Part shown: positions 1 to 8,391 of the stretch, piece by piece | How positions within the stretch are numbered: the stretch's first letter is position 1 | How the letters are laid out: every line of letters starts with the position of its first letter | Assembly: GCA_913030805.1 (NCBI GenBank) | Contig: CAJWDL010000010.1 | Span: 1 to 33,374 of the forward strand | Source of the DNA: an uncultured Candidatus Pelagibacter sp. | GTDB taxonomy: Bacteria > Pseudomonadota > Alphaproteobacteria > Pelagibacterales > Pelagibacteraceae | DNA: 33,374 nucleotides | Reading direction: 5' to 3' | The notes under the pieces: generated by a model | The model's input: the letters and a program-made list of their open reading frames with translations, nothing else | Told to the model about the DNA's origin: nothing | Database searches by the model: none | Program-made: the position numbers and the translations under genes

Positions 1-465
1 ATTAATTTTAAAGTGTCACAATTTTTAATTTTTATTTCTAAAAGTTTTTTCATTTCTTCACTTCTTTTTTCATTTTTTTTTCTTTCTTTTTGTTTTTTTA
101 CTTACCTCTATGCTATCACATCAACTATAGGTTCCAAAGAGGTAACGACTTGGTATCATATGACGGAAAAAAGTGTTCATTGAAGTGATACACTATTTCT
201 ATTTAAAATAAAATTAATTTACCAATTGATGTAGCCACAACTAAATCGTCGTAAAAGTGAGTTTTAAATCATCAGAGTCATAGGGGACAAATCGTCATTT
301 AATACGCAGGTTTTGACGAAAAAAGAAAACGAGTATCAATCATCATATCACTAAAAAATCGTCTGTATTTTGTCAGACACTTGTCAGACACTTTACAAAA
401 AAATTTATTTGAAATATGATTATTACTGTTGCGTGGTAAAGAGAATTTGAGGAAATGCTAATTTC
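1..465. other. Gene-free stretch with short repeated motifs at an island edge
   Basis: I see no convincing gene here on either strand. The first 110 bases are pyrimidine-rich. The 8-mer AAATCGTC occurs three times in direct orientation (243-250, 289-296, 356-363). The 11-mer TGTCAGACACT occurs twice head to tail (371-381, 382-392). Together with the tRNA 3' fragment immediately downstream, this looks more like the end of an integrated element than an ordinary spacer. That reading is an inference; no integrase gene is in view. Confidence 0.4.
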
Positions 466-498
466 GGGTCGTTACTTCAATTCCCTTCTCCCGCTCCA
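466..498 (+). pseudogene. 3' fragment of a glycine tRNA gene (possible attachment-site remnant)
   Basis: The segment reads as variable loop GGGTC (466-470), T-loop TTCAATT (476-482), 3' T-stem CCCTT (483-487), 3' acceptor strand CTCCCGC (488-494), discriminator T495 and CCA (496-498). A CTCCCGC acceptor with a U discriminator is typical of tRNA-Gly(GCC). The 5' T-stem (471-475, GTTAC) cannot pair with CCCTT, and no matching GCGGGAG 5' end or anticodon arm lies upstream, so the tRNA is not functional as written. Retaining only the tRNA 3' end is the usual footprint of site-specific integration into a tRNA gene. Confidence 0.6.
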
Positions 499-503
499 AT
501 TAA

Positions 504-1658
504 ATGCATATTTCAAAAAATTTGTTAATAGAAGGTTGGCGAGGAATTAATCATTCCTATGCACTGATAAATCAATATCAAATTAGAGAACTATTAAAAA
601 ATAATAACTTTAAAATTTATTTTAAAGATATTCCCTTCCCTATACCGGAATGGAATAAAAAAAATAATTCTAGTGGTTTAGAAGATTTTGAAGAAAAAAT
701 TTCCAAATTAACTCAACCATCAAACAAATTAAAAATTGATATATTATATAGAATTTCATTTCCGTATAGAATGCATGGAGGAAATGCAAATAAAATATTT
801 GTATTTGGAACTTCGGAATATCAAAAAATTGAAAACATGATTTATCAGGGCGAAGAATTAAATGTGAAATACATAAATACATCGATTAAAGTTATTACCT
901 CTTCTAACTGGTCAAAAGTAGGTTTTATTAAAGAGGGATTTAAAGAAAATGACGTTATGGTTATACCTTGTGGTGTTGATTTAAAAATTTTTAAACCAAT
1001 AAACAAAGAAAAGAAAATTAAAATTAGAAAAAAATTAAATATAAACAATGATCATTTTGTTTTTTTAAATGTTAGTGCAATGACCTGGAACAAAGGTATA
1101 AATAAACTGCTAGTAGCTTTTTCCGAAATTAAAAGAAAATACTCTTTTGCTAAATTAATTTTAAAAGATCAAGCGAATTTATACAAAGAAACTGCAAAAA
1201 ATTATATTTCTATTACTAAAAAAAAATTTCCTAATTTATTAACTGATGAAGTGTTATCAAATATAATAGTTATTTCCAAAAACTTAACATTAAAAGAATT
1301 AAGCGAATTATATGGATCCTGCGATGCTTATGTTTCTTCTTATAGAGCTGAGGGATTTAATATGCCACCCTTGGAAGCGGCAGCCTGCGGTATACCTGCA
1401 ATATTAACTTCCGGAGGTTCCACTGATGATTACTATGATCCCTCGTTTGTTTTGAAGATTGAGGGTACGAAAAAAACTTTAAATGATGGTAAAAATTATA
1501 TTGAACCTGATTTAGAAAGTTTAATATCAAATATGTCAGATTTAATTGAAAAACGTAACTCTTTATTAAAAAAAAATAAAGCAATTTCATTTATTGAAAA
1601 AAATTTTACATGGAAGATTGTTAGTGAAAAATTAACTGATTTATTCATAAATGACTAA
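504..1658 (+). CDS. Glycosyltransferase, GT4/GT1 superfamily (GT-B fold)
   Basis: This 384-residue protein is a probable retaining, nucleotide-sugar-dependent glycosyltransferase acting on envelope polysaccharide at the cytoplasmic face. The C-terminal half holds the donor-binding domain. It has the signature E-x7-E motif (E283 to E291, in AEGFNMPPLE) followed by ACGIP, and a loop near residues 155-164 (CGVDLKIFKP) that is typical of the family. The N-terminal acceptor domain is divergent, so the sugar and acceptor cannot be named. The start follows the tRNA-Gly fragment by five bases. The end overlaps the next gene by 8 bp, so the two are probably co-translated. It belongs to a small block of surface-sugar genes of low GC. 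Confidence 0.85.
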   Translation: MHISKNLLIEGWRGINHSYALINQYQIRELLKNNNFKIYFKDIPFPIPEWNKKNNSSGLEDFEEKISKLTQPSNKLKIDILYRISFPYRMHGGNANKIFVFGTSEYQKIENMIYQGEELNVKYINTSIKVITSSNWSKVGFIKEGFKENDVMVIPCGVDLKIFKPINKEKKIKIRKKLNINNDHFVFLNVSAMTWNKGINKLLVAFSEIKRKYSFAKLILKDQANLYKETAKNYISITKKKFPNLLTDEVLSNIIVISKNLTLKELSELYGSCDAYVSSYRAEGFNMPPLEAAACGIPAILTSGGSTDDYYDPSFVLKIEGTKKTLNDGKNYIEPDLESLISNMSDLIEKRNSLLKKNKAISFIEKNFTWKIVSEKLTDLFIND

Positions 1659-2871
1659 ATCTGATTTTAATAAAGATATAGCAATTGCTATTATATTTGT
1701 AGTTTGTATTTTTTTTTTATGGAAGTCTGGTATTCTTTATTCTCATAGTCTTTTTCCAATTGTTAAAGAAGGACGATTACATATTTTTGCAGATTGGGCT
1801 TGGGTAATTAAGAATGGCATATGTAAGAATTTAGGTTTTGATATTTTTTACTCGAATGAATGTCCACTTTTTGGAAAAGATAATTTTCATTTCAATATAG
1901 GAAATATATTATTGTATATTCCATATTTTAAATTTTTAGAAAAATTTTATTTTTTTTATTTTCCATTAATGCTATGTTCTATTTTTATTTACACAATTAT
2001 CAAGTTAATTGATCGGAAAAATTTCCTAAACATTGCATTATTAATTTTGATTGTTTTTTCTCCGCAAGTTTTACTTGTTTTAGAAAGATGCAATGTTGAC
2101 CTGATTATATTTTTATTATTAATAATTATGGTTAAGGTCAATCAGCCATTTTTAAGTTTTTCTATAATAAACTTTGTTACTTTATTAAAATATTACCCTG
2201 CTGCTTTAATCACAAATTTTGTTGTAGAAAGAAAAAGGAGCTTCAATAAAAATATATTTATAATTTTGATTTTTTTTTTCACACTCACTTGCCTAATGTA
2301 TTTATCAGGAGAAAGTTTTGGACTAATCAGATATAAACTAAATGCAGTATTACCGACGTGGGGAAATCAATTTTCCATACATTCATTTGCAATACTTTTA
2401 AGTAAACTTAGAAATTATGATTTTAATACAATTTTAATTATCGCTTTATCAGTATTTATAATACTATCATTTTCATTTTATAAATATTTTCAAAATACCT
2501 TAAAAAATATAGAGTTAGATGAAAATAATTTCAAATATAGATTATATATAGTAAGTTCAAATTTAATTATAGCTGTTTATTTAATCACACAAAACATTCA
2601 TTATAGAGAAATTTTCCTTATCGCTTTATTTCCATTAATTTTAGAATTAAAAGATAATAAAAAGATAATATTTTTTAAGTATTTTGTTCTATTTATTATA
2701 TTAAGATTAATTATTTTTTATTTTACTAATTATTACGTTTTTTTTAAAAAAATTTATAATCTACTCTACATTAAGGCATTTCTTGATATTGTAATGATGT
2801 CTATATTTTTCGGATTAACAATATTCTTTAATTTAAAATTAATGAAAAAACTATTTAATTACCGATTATAA
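1651..2871 (+). CDS. Multi-pass membrane glycosyltransferase, GT87/DUF2029-like
   Basis: The 406-residue protein is strongly hydrophobic, with about ten predicted membrane helices. It carries the pattern expected of GT-C glycosyltransferases of family 87: an acidic ER-C-N-V-D motif in a helix-loop region (E145 to D150), then K-Y-Y-P (180-183) after the next helix. Members use polyprenyl-phosphate sugars as donors and add them to lipid-linked glycans on the outer face of the inner membrane. Its start codon overlaps the preceding glycosyltransferase by 8 bp. The GT2 gene downstream could supply the lipid-linked sugar. The family call rests on short motifs and topology only; a general DUF2029 membrane protein is the alternative. 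Confidence 0.6.
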   Translation: MTKSDFNKDIAIAIIFVVCIFFLWKSGILYSHSLFPIVKEGRLHIFADWAWVIKNGICKNLGFDIFYSNECPLFGKDNFHFNIGNILLYIPYFKFLEKFYFFYFPLMLCSIFIYTIIKLIDRKNFLNIALLILIVFSPQVLLVLERCNVDLIIFLLLIIMVKVNQPFLSFSIINFVTLLKYYPAALITNFVVERKRSFNKNIFIILIFFFTLTCLMYLSGESFGLIRYKLNAVLPTWGNQFSIHSFAILLSKLRNYDFNTILIIALSVFIILSFSFYKYFQNTLKNIELDENNFKYRLYIVSSNLIIAVYLITQNIHYREIFLIALFPLILELKDNKKIIFFKYFVLFIILRLIIFYFTNYYVFFKKIYNLLYIKAFLDIVMMSIFFGLTIFFNLKLMKKLFNYRL

Positions 2872-2906
2872 AAAAAAATTAATGATATAAGATTTTATAA
2901 ATTTAA

Positions 2907-3608
2907 ATGAACATAATAAAATCGATAAGTTTAATGTTTCCACTTTATAAAGATAAAAGTACTGTTAAACTTATGATTACGAAAAGTTCTAATGTATTAA
3001 GAAAATTAAAAAGAAAATATGAAATAATAATCATTGATGATGGTTGCCCACAAAATTCCGGTAAATTAGCTAGAGAAGTTGCGAAAAAATTTACTAATAT
3101 AAAAATTTTTTCCCACAAAAAAAATTTAGGTTATGGAGCTGCGTTAAAAACAGGTTTAAAGAAATGCAAAAATGATTGGATTTTTATGATCGACGGTGAT
3201 GCCGAATATGATGTTAATGATCTTTTTAGATTACTTAAGGTTAGTAAAGATAATGATTTAGTAATCACATATAGATATAAAAAAAAATATAGTACTAATA
3301 GAATAATAATTTCATGGATATATAATGCAATTTTAAGACTAATATTTAGAATAAAATTTCGAGATATATCTACAGGTTCAAGATTTGTTAGCAGAAAGTT
3401 AGTTGAAAACATTAAGTTAGAATCAAATAGTCCATTTTTAGGTGCCGAGCTGGCTATAAAGGCAGGATTGGCAGGTTATAAAGTGGGTGAGGTAGGAATA
3501 CATACATTTCCAAGAACCTTTGGTACTGGGTCAACGATAAGTGTAAAAAATATTTTATTGACATTGAAAGATATGATTTTATTTTTTTTTAAAATTACTG
3601 TTAAATGA
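2907..3608 (+). CDS. Glycosyltransferase family 2, polyprenyl-phosphate sugar synthase type
   Basis: This is a 233-residue GT-A enzyme. The nucleotide-binding D44-D45-G, the NLGYGAALKTG segment (73-83) and the metal-binding D96-G-D98 are typical of DPM1/GtrB-like enzymes, which load a sugar onto polyprenyl phosphate. The C-terminus is hydrophobic (last ~20 residues) and could sit in the membrane. It lies 35 bp after the GT87-like gene, which fits a donor-synthase and membrane-transferase pair. Its first ~82 bp are repeated at 4349-4430 as a dead fragment with about 91% identity by hand alignment. The acceptor and sugar are unknown. Confidence 0.8.
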   Translation: MNIIKSISLMFPLYKDKSTVKLMITKSSNVLRKLKRKYEIIIIDDGCPQNSGKLAREVAKKFTNIKIFSHKKNLGYGAALKTGLKKCKNDWIFMIDGDAEYDVNDLFRLLKVSKDNDLVITYRYKKKYSTNRIIISWIYNAILRLIFRIKFRDISTGSRFVSRKLVENIKLESNSPFLGAELAIKAGLAGYKVGEVGIHTFPRTFGTGSTISVKNILLTLKDMILFFFKITVK

Positions 3609-3613
3609 AAAAG

Positions 3614-4314
3614 CTATTCTGTATCCAAGCCGTAAATTCTATCTTCAAAAAAAAGAAGAGGAAATTTATATTTTTTTAATAATCTAAAATTGGAGTTATC
3701 TAAAAAATTTTCCAAATCTTTTGTACTATAATTTTTGTACATTTTAGATAAATGAAATTCTAGAAGAATATACTTAATTTTTTTTTCTTTAATCAAATTT
3801 AGTGCACCTTCCAAGACTTCTTTCTCATGACCCTCTGTATCAATTTTTAATAGATCAATATTGGATATTTTATGATCATTACAAAAATCATCTAATTTCA
3901 TAACATTTACTTTTTCCTCATAAATAAAAGATGATTTTGGCGAACCACCCACAATAAACGACTTAATTTTATACCACAAAGATAGATCATCTATCTCAGA
4001 AAATGTGCTTGTTGAAGATTTTTTATTTATTTTTAAGTTTCTAATTTCATTATTGTTGCCAAAGCTAAATTAAAACAAAATATTTTATTTTCTACACTAA
4101 GTAAATTAAGATTTAGATAGATTTTTTTTTGCGGTTCAAAAGAATAAATTTTCTCAAAATTTTCAATTTTTTTTATTAATTTTAAAAATTCACCTTTATG
4201 AGCCCCAACATCAAAGATAGTTTTAATTTTAAAATTTTTTAAAAAATTATAAATCTTCTTTTGGTGATAATATCTGTCAATAAAATTGATCAAAAAAGTA
4301 ATAGTTTTTTCCAT
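3614..4314 (-). pseudogene. FkbM-family SAM-dependent methyltransferase, split by a frameshift
   Basis: Two adjacent minus-strand reading frames are halves of one FkbM methyltransferase. The N-terminal part (4314 to 4033) has SAM motif I, IFDVGAHKGEF. The C-terminal part (frame open from about 4058, first ATG at 3979, stop at 3614) has the family hallmark DLLKIDTEGHEKEVLEGA. A one-base deletion near 4059-4060 breaks the frame. Restoring one G (TTGG to TTGGG in the coding strand) gives a continuous ~233-residue protein reading NLALGNNNEIRNL across the join. FkbM enzymes O-methylate sugars or polyketides, which fits the glycan block. It is convergent with the GT2 gene, with a 5-bp gap. It could be a real pseudogene, a phase-variable gene or a sequence error. 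Confidence 0.75.
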
Positions 4315-4348
4315 TTTTATTTAATTAATTCATGTATTATAAATTGAA

Positions 4349-4432
4349 ATGAACAAAATAAAATCGATAAGTTTAATATTTCCACGTTATAAAAACAAAA
4401 GTACTGTTAAACTTATGATTACAAAAAATTAA
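4349..4432 (+). pseudogene. Truncated duplicate of the GT2 gene start
   Basis: From ATG 4349 the sequence matches the first ~82 bases of the GT2 gene at 2907 with seven mismatches, then diverges abruptly. The reading frame gives 27 codons and stops at TAA (4430-4432). Similarity also continues ~12 bases upstream of the ATG (TATAAATTGAAATG against TATAAATTTAAATG). It is therefore a copied gene start with its leader, not a chance match. It lies between the broken FkbM gene and the DprE1-like gene. Confidence 0.85.
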
Positions 4433-4451
4433 TTATCATTAAAATTTAGAT

Positions 4452-5768
4452 ATGGATATTAAAAAAATGTCATTAAGTGGCTGGGGAAATAATTTAAGTA
4501 CTTTTTCAAATGTATATAATCCAGAAAACAATGATGAAATTATTAATATTATTTTAAAAGATAAAATTTCAGGTTTTATAACCAGAGGCTTGGGAAGAAG
4601 TTATGGGGACAGTTCTTTGGCAGACAATATTATTTCCTTAAAAAATTACAAAAAACTTTTCAATTTTGATAAAAATAAAGGTATTATTGAATGCAGTTCA
4701 AACTATTCTCTAGGTGAATTAATAAAAATTATTATAGAAAAAGGATGGTTTTTTAATGTCACCCCTGGATCAAAATTTGTTACTGTGGGTGGAGCAGTAG
4801 CAAGCGATGTACATGGCAAAAACCATCATTTAGATGGTAGTTTTTCAGATTATGTTGTTTCGTTAAAAATTATAACCGGTGAAGGAAAATTATATAATTG
4901 TAGCAGGAATGAAAATCAGCAACTATTTCAAGCTACATGTGGGGGAATGGGATTAACAGGTATTATAGTATCTGCAAAAATACAATTATTAAAGTTAAAA
5001 TCGAAGTTTATTGATACACAAATTATAAAAACAAAAAATTTAAAAGAAACAATAGTTAAATTTAAAGAACTAAATAATAACAAGTATATAATAGCCTGGA
5101 TTGATACAACTGCAAAAAATGAAGCTAAAGGCAGATCAATTATTTTTATTGGCAATCACTTAGATGATGGAGATTTAAAATTCGAAGAAAAAAAAACAAT
5201 TTCAATACCTTTAAAATTTCCTGATTTTATATTAAATAAATATACAATTAAATTATTTAGTAAAATTTATTACCATTTTCACAAACATAAGAAAAAATTT
5301 AAACAAAACTTAAATAATTTTTTTTATCCGCTTGATAATATAAACAATTGGAATAATTTGTATGGTAAAAATGGATTTATTCAAATTCAGATTTTAATTG
5401 AAGAAAAAGATCCCAAAATAATTATAAATAAAATCTTAGATTTTTTTCAGGAAAGAGAGCAACATTCTTTTTTAGGTAGTATCAAAGAGTTTGGCAAAGG
5501 TAACGATAATTATCTATCTTTTCCGAATAAGGGCTATACTCTAACATTAGATTTAAAAATGACTAAAAAGTTAAATGAAGTTTATCAAGAGTTTGAGGAC
5601 TTGTTAAAAAAACATAAGACCAAGATTCATTTAACAAAAGACTCATTTATGTCTGAGCAATACTTTAAAAAAACATATAGTAATTATAGTAAGTTTAAAA
5701 AAATTAAGAATAAATATGATCCATTAAATTTAATAAATTCTTTTCAATCTCATAGAATAGGTATTTAA
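4452..5768 (+). CDS. FAD-binding oxidase, DprE1-like (decaprenylphosphoryl-ribose 2'-oxidase family)
   Basis: The protein has 438 residues. The N-terminal FAD-binding (PCMH/VAO) domain shows GLGRSYGDSS (46-55) and TVGGAVASDVHGKNHH (about 111-126), both typical of DprE1-type oxidases; a C-terminal ALO-like domain follows. DprE1 oxidises the 2'-OH of polyprenyl-phosphoryl-ribose to a keto sugar, which DprE2 then reduces to the arabinose epimer. An SDR follows after only 2 bp, so the oxidase-reductase pair is conserved. The neighbouring glycosyltransferases suggest use in envelope glycan assembly. Substrate identity in this organism is inferred from mycobacterial homologues. Related FAD-dependent sugar oxidases are an alternative. 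Confidence 0.8.
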   Translation: MDIKKMSLSGWGNNLSTFSNVYNPENNDEIINIILKDKISGFITRGLGRSYGDSSLADNIISLKNYKKLFNFDKNKGIIECSSNYSLGELIKIIIEKGWFFNVTPGSKFVTVGGAVASDVHGKNHHLDGSFSDYVVSLKIITGEGKLYNCSRNENQQLFQATCGGMGLTGIIVSAKIQLLKLKSKFIDTQIIKTKNLKETIVKFKELNNNKYIIAWIDTTAKNEAKGRSIIFIGNHLDDGDLKFEEKKTISIPLKFPDFILNKYTIKLFSKIYYHFHKHKKKFKQNLNNFFYPLDNINNWNNLYGKNGFIQIQILIEEKDPKIIINKILDFFQEREQHSFLGSIKEFGKGNDNYLSFPNKGYTLTLDLKMTKKLNEVYQEFEDLLKKHKTKIHLTKDSFMSEQYFKKTYSNYSKFKKIKNKYDPLNLINSFQSHRIGI

Positions 5769-5770
5769 AC

Positions 5771-6487
5771 ATGGGTTCAATTTTAGTCATTGGTGGAAAT
5801 TCAGATATTGGATACGCAACAGCAAAAGTGTTTGCGCAAAATAAATATAATATTCATTTAGTCTCGAGAAATACTTCTCAACTCGAAATTAAAAAAAAAG
5901 AAATAGAGAGTCTTTATAAAGTTAAATGCAAAATTACACTCTTAGATATTTTAAATGAAGACAATGTAAATAATTTTTTTAATAAAAATTTAGAATCACC
6001 AAACATTATTTTAATTGCCGTCGGCCACACGGAAATAGATGAGAAAAATTATAAGAAAATAGCCAGTATTAATTATGTATCTCCAATGGTGTTTATCGAA
6101 AAATCCTTAATAAAATACAAAACTCAAAAAAAATTGAATACTATAATTGGCATTAGCTCTGTAGCGGGAGATAGAGGGAAAAAAAGGGGTTGCATTTATA
6201 CTTCATCAAAATCTGCATTTAGCTCTTATCTAGATGGTTTAAGACAAAGACTTTATTCAGATAAAATTCATGTAATTACTGTAAAGCCAGGTTGGGTAGC
6301 AACTAAAATGACAAAAAACTTAGATTTACCTAAAATAATGATTGCAAGTGTTGATTTTGTTGGAAATAAAATATTTAAATCCTATAAAACCAAAAAAAAC
6401 ACATTATATGTACCAAAATTTTGGTCAATAATTATGTTTTTTTACAAAATTGTACCAGAAATTTTATTTAAAATTTTTACAAAATAA
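5771..6487 (+). CDS. Short-chain dehydrogenase/reductase, DprE2-like
   Basis: This is a 238-residue SDR. The N-terminal NAD(P)-binding motif is GGNSDIGYATA (8-18), with a modified glycine pattern as in DprE2-like enzymes. The catalytic set is visible as SS in GISSVAG and Y-x3-K in YTSSKSAF, followed by KPGWVATKM. It is expected to reduce the keto intermediate made by the DprE1-like partner, completing 2'-epimerisation of a lipid-linked pentose. The C-terminal ~30 residues are hydrophobic and may associate with the membrane, near the lipid substrate. It starts 2 bp after the oxidase stop, so the two form a tight operon. Confidence 0.8.
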   Translation: MGSILVIGGNSDIGYATAKVFAQNKYNIHLVSRNTSQLEIKKKEIESLYKVKCKITLLDILNEDNVNNFFNKNLESPNIILIAVGHTEIDEKNYKKIASINYVSPMVFIEKSLIKYKTQKKLNTIIGISSVAGDRGKKRGCIYTSSKSAFSSYLDGLRQRLYSDKIHVITVKPGWVATKMTKNLDLPKIMIASVDFVGNKIFKSYKTKKNTLYVPKFWSIIMFFYKIVPEILFKIFTK

Positions 6488-6509
6488 ACTTTTATTTGAA
6501 AATTAAACA

Positions 6510-6854
6510 ATGACACAACTTTCAGAAAAAAAATGTGTCCCTTGCGAGGGAAATATTTCAGCTTTTGATTATTCTGAGATACATAAATACTTGAAAAAAA
6601 TAAATGGTTGGGAAGTAAAACAAAATGATAAAAGAAATTATTATTTAGAAAAAAATTTTAAATTCAAGAACTTTTTATCCAGCCAAAAATTTATTAATTT
6701 AGTAGGAGGTATTTCAGAAAAAGAAGGTCACCATCCCGATATTAGCTTTGGATGGGGTTATGCTAAAATTAAAATTTGTACTCATGCAATTAGTGGTTTG
6801 TCCGAAAACGATTTTATTTTAGCAGCAAAAATTGACAATATTTCTAATGTTTAA
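6510..6854 (+). CDS. 4a-hydroxytetrahydrobiopterin dehydratase (pterin carbinolamine dehydratase)
   Basis: The 114-residue protein matches PCD/DCoH in size. The core motif EKEGHHPDISFGWG (about 73-86) carries the active-site His pair, and the third conserved His is in CTHAISGLSENDF. The enzyme dehydrates the 4a-hydroxy pterin formed by aromatic amino-acid hydroxylases, or serves pterin or molybdopterin recycling; no hydroxylase is in view. It has a ~15-residue N-terminal addition with two cysteines (KKCVPCEG), common in bacterial forms. It lies 22 bp after the SDR, and its last 11 bases overlap the end of the convergent purH. Confidence 0.9.
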   Translation: MTQLSEKKCVPCEGNISAFDYSEIHKYLKKINGWEVKQNDKRNYYLEKNFKFKNFLSSQKFINLVGGISEKEGHHPDISFGWGYAKIKICTHAISGLSENDFILAAKIDNISNV

Positions 6855-8391
6855 AGTGCCTAGTTTTTGAAAAAATCAAGACAGTTCCTGTTTTATCAGC
6901 CAGTTTTATTATCTCTTTGTCTCTAATTGATCCTTGAGGCTGAATAACCGCACCAACTCCTGACTGAATTAATTTTTCAAGGCCATCAGTAAATGGAAAA
7001 AAAGCATCAGAAGCAGCGACCGAATTTAAAAGATTTTTAAACTGAAACCTTTTGGCTTTATTTATCGCCAGATCACAACTGTCCAACCTACTTGGTTGTC
7101 CCGAACCTATTCCTATTGTTGATTTATTTTTGGCTAAAACTATTGCATTTGATTTTACGTATTTACAAATATTAAATGCAAAAATTAGACTTTCCGTTTC
7201 ATGTTTAGATGGTTTTTTTTTAGAAACCACTTTTAAATTTTTTTTATTGATAATTAAATCATCCGAATCTTGATATAAAAAGTTTTTTTTATAAAAAAGG
7301 ATATTTGAATTACCCTTATTTTGAAAGTTGTGTGCGTTTATTAATCTTACATTCTTCTTTTTTTTTAAGATTTTCAAAGCATCTGTTTCAAATTCATTTG
7401 CAATGATAATTTCAAAATAAAATTGGTTAAGTTTTTTTGCTAATTCTTTATTAATCTTAAAATTACATGATACTATTCCTCCATATGCACTTACAGGATC
7501 ACAATTAAAAGCTAAATTAAATGATTTTAAATTATTTTTTTCTATTGAAACACCACAAGGATTTGCATGTTTAATAATTACAGTTCCATTATTTTTTTCA
7601 AAAGATTTTGAAATTGATAGAGCGGAAAAAATATCGTTATAATTATTAAAGCTTAATTTTTTTCCATGTAACTGTTTTATATTTGAATTATTTTCATTTG
7701 AATAAATTGCAGCTTTTTGATGTGGGTTTTCACCGTATCTTAAGTTTTCGACCAATTTTCCAGTAAAAGTTTTTTTATTTGGAAATTTAACATTAAACCT
7801 GTCATTAAAATAATTTGCAATGATAGAATCGTAATTTGCAATTTCATTAAATGCATTTATAGCCATTTGTTTTCTGAAATTCAAAGATGTTGAACCTTTG
7901 TATTTATTTATTTCGTGCATTATATTTATATAATTTTTTGGACTTGTGATTACCAAAACATCACCAAAGTTCTTGGCTGCCGCTCTAACCAAAGTAGGGC
8001 CACCGATATCAATATTTTCAATTATACTTTCAAAATTATTGTTTTTTTTTATAAAATTTTCGAAAGGGTAAAAATTTACAATAATCAAGTCTATTTCTTT
8101 AAAATTGTTTTTAATAAGATCAAGTTTATGACTCCTGTTACTTCTGATATTTAATATTCCAGCATGTATTTTAGGATGAAGTGTTTTTACCCGACCTCCA
8201 AGCATTTCATTGGATCCTGTAAAATTTGCAATTTCAATACTTTTAAAACCAAGTTTTTTTATTTTTTTATATGTTTTCCCCGAACTAATAATTTCAATTT
8301 TATATTTGGAAAGAAAAGGTAGTAAATTTTCTAAAAGTGATTTATCAGAAACAGAAATCAAAGCCCTTTTAATTTTAACTATATTTTTCAT
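6844..8391 (-). CDS. purH: Bifunctional AICAR transformylase / IMP cyclohydrolase
   Basis: PurH catalyses the last two steps of de novo purine synthesis, from AICAR to FAICAR to IMP, in the cytoplasm. The N-terminal cyclohydrolase (MGS-like) domain begins KRALISVSDKS and contains GGRVKTLHPKIHAGIL. The C-terminal transformylase domain has LRYGENPHQKAA, the catalytic KHANPCGV and GSGQPSRLDS, and ends near FPFTDGLEKLIQSGVGA. I start at ATG 8391 (515 residues, the usual length), not at the TTG one codon earlier, because this ATG overlaps the stop of the upstream heparinase-like gene as TGATG, a translational-coupling arrangement. Confidence 0.97.
   Translation of the reverse strand: MKNIVKIKRALISVSDKSLLENLLPFLSKYKIEIISSGKTYKKIKKLGFKSIEIANFTGSNEMLGGRVKTLHPKIHAGILNIRSNRSHKLDLIKNNFKEIDLIIVNFYPFENFIKKNNNFESIIENIDIGGPTLVRAAAKNFGDVLVITSPKNYINIMHEINKYKGSTSLNFRKQMAINAFNEIANYDSIIANYFNDRFNVKFPNKKTFTGKLVENLRYGENPHQKAAIYSNENNSNIKQLHGKKLSFNNYNDIFSALSISKSFEKNNGTVIIKHANPCGVSIEKNNLKSFNLAFNCDPVSAYGGIVSCNFKINKELAKKLNQFYFEIIIANEFETDALKILKKKKNVRLINAHNFQNKGNSNILFYKKNFLYQDSDDLIINKKNLKVVSKKKPSKHETESLIFAFNICKYVKSNAIVLAKNKSTIGIGSGQPSRLDSCDLAINKAKRFQFKNLLNSVAASDAFFPFTDGLEKLIQSGVGAVIQPQGSIRDKEIIKLADKTGTVLIFSKTRHFKH

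Noticed and set aside
461-498. Resemblance to the 3' end of a tmRNA (AATTTCGG ... TTCAA ... GCTCCA)
   Set aside because: No tag-coding piece or acceptor 5' strand is found nearby, and the CTCCCGC acceptor with U discriminator fits tRNA-Gly better.
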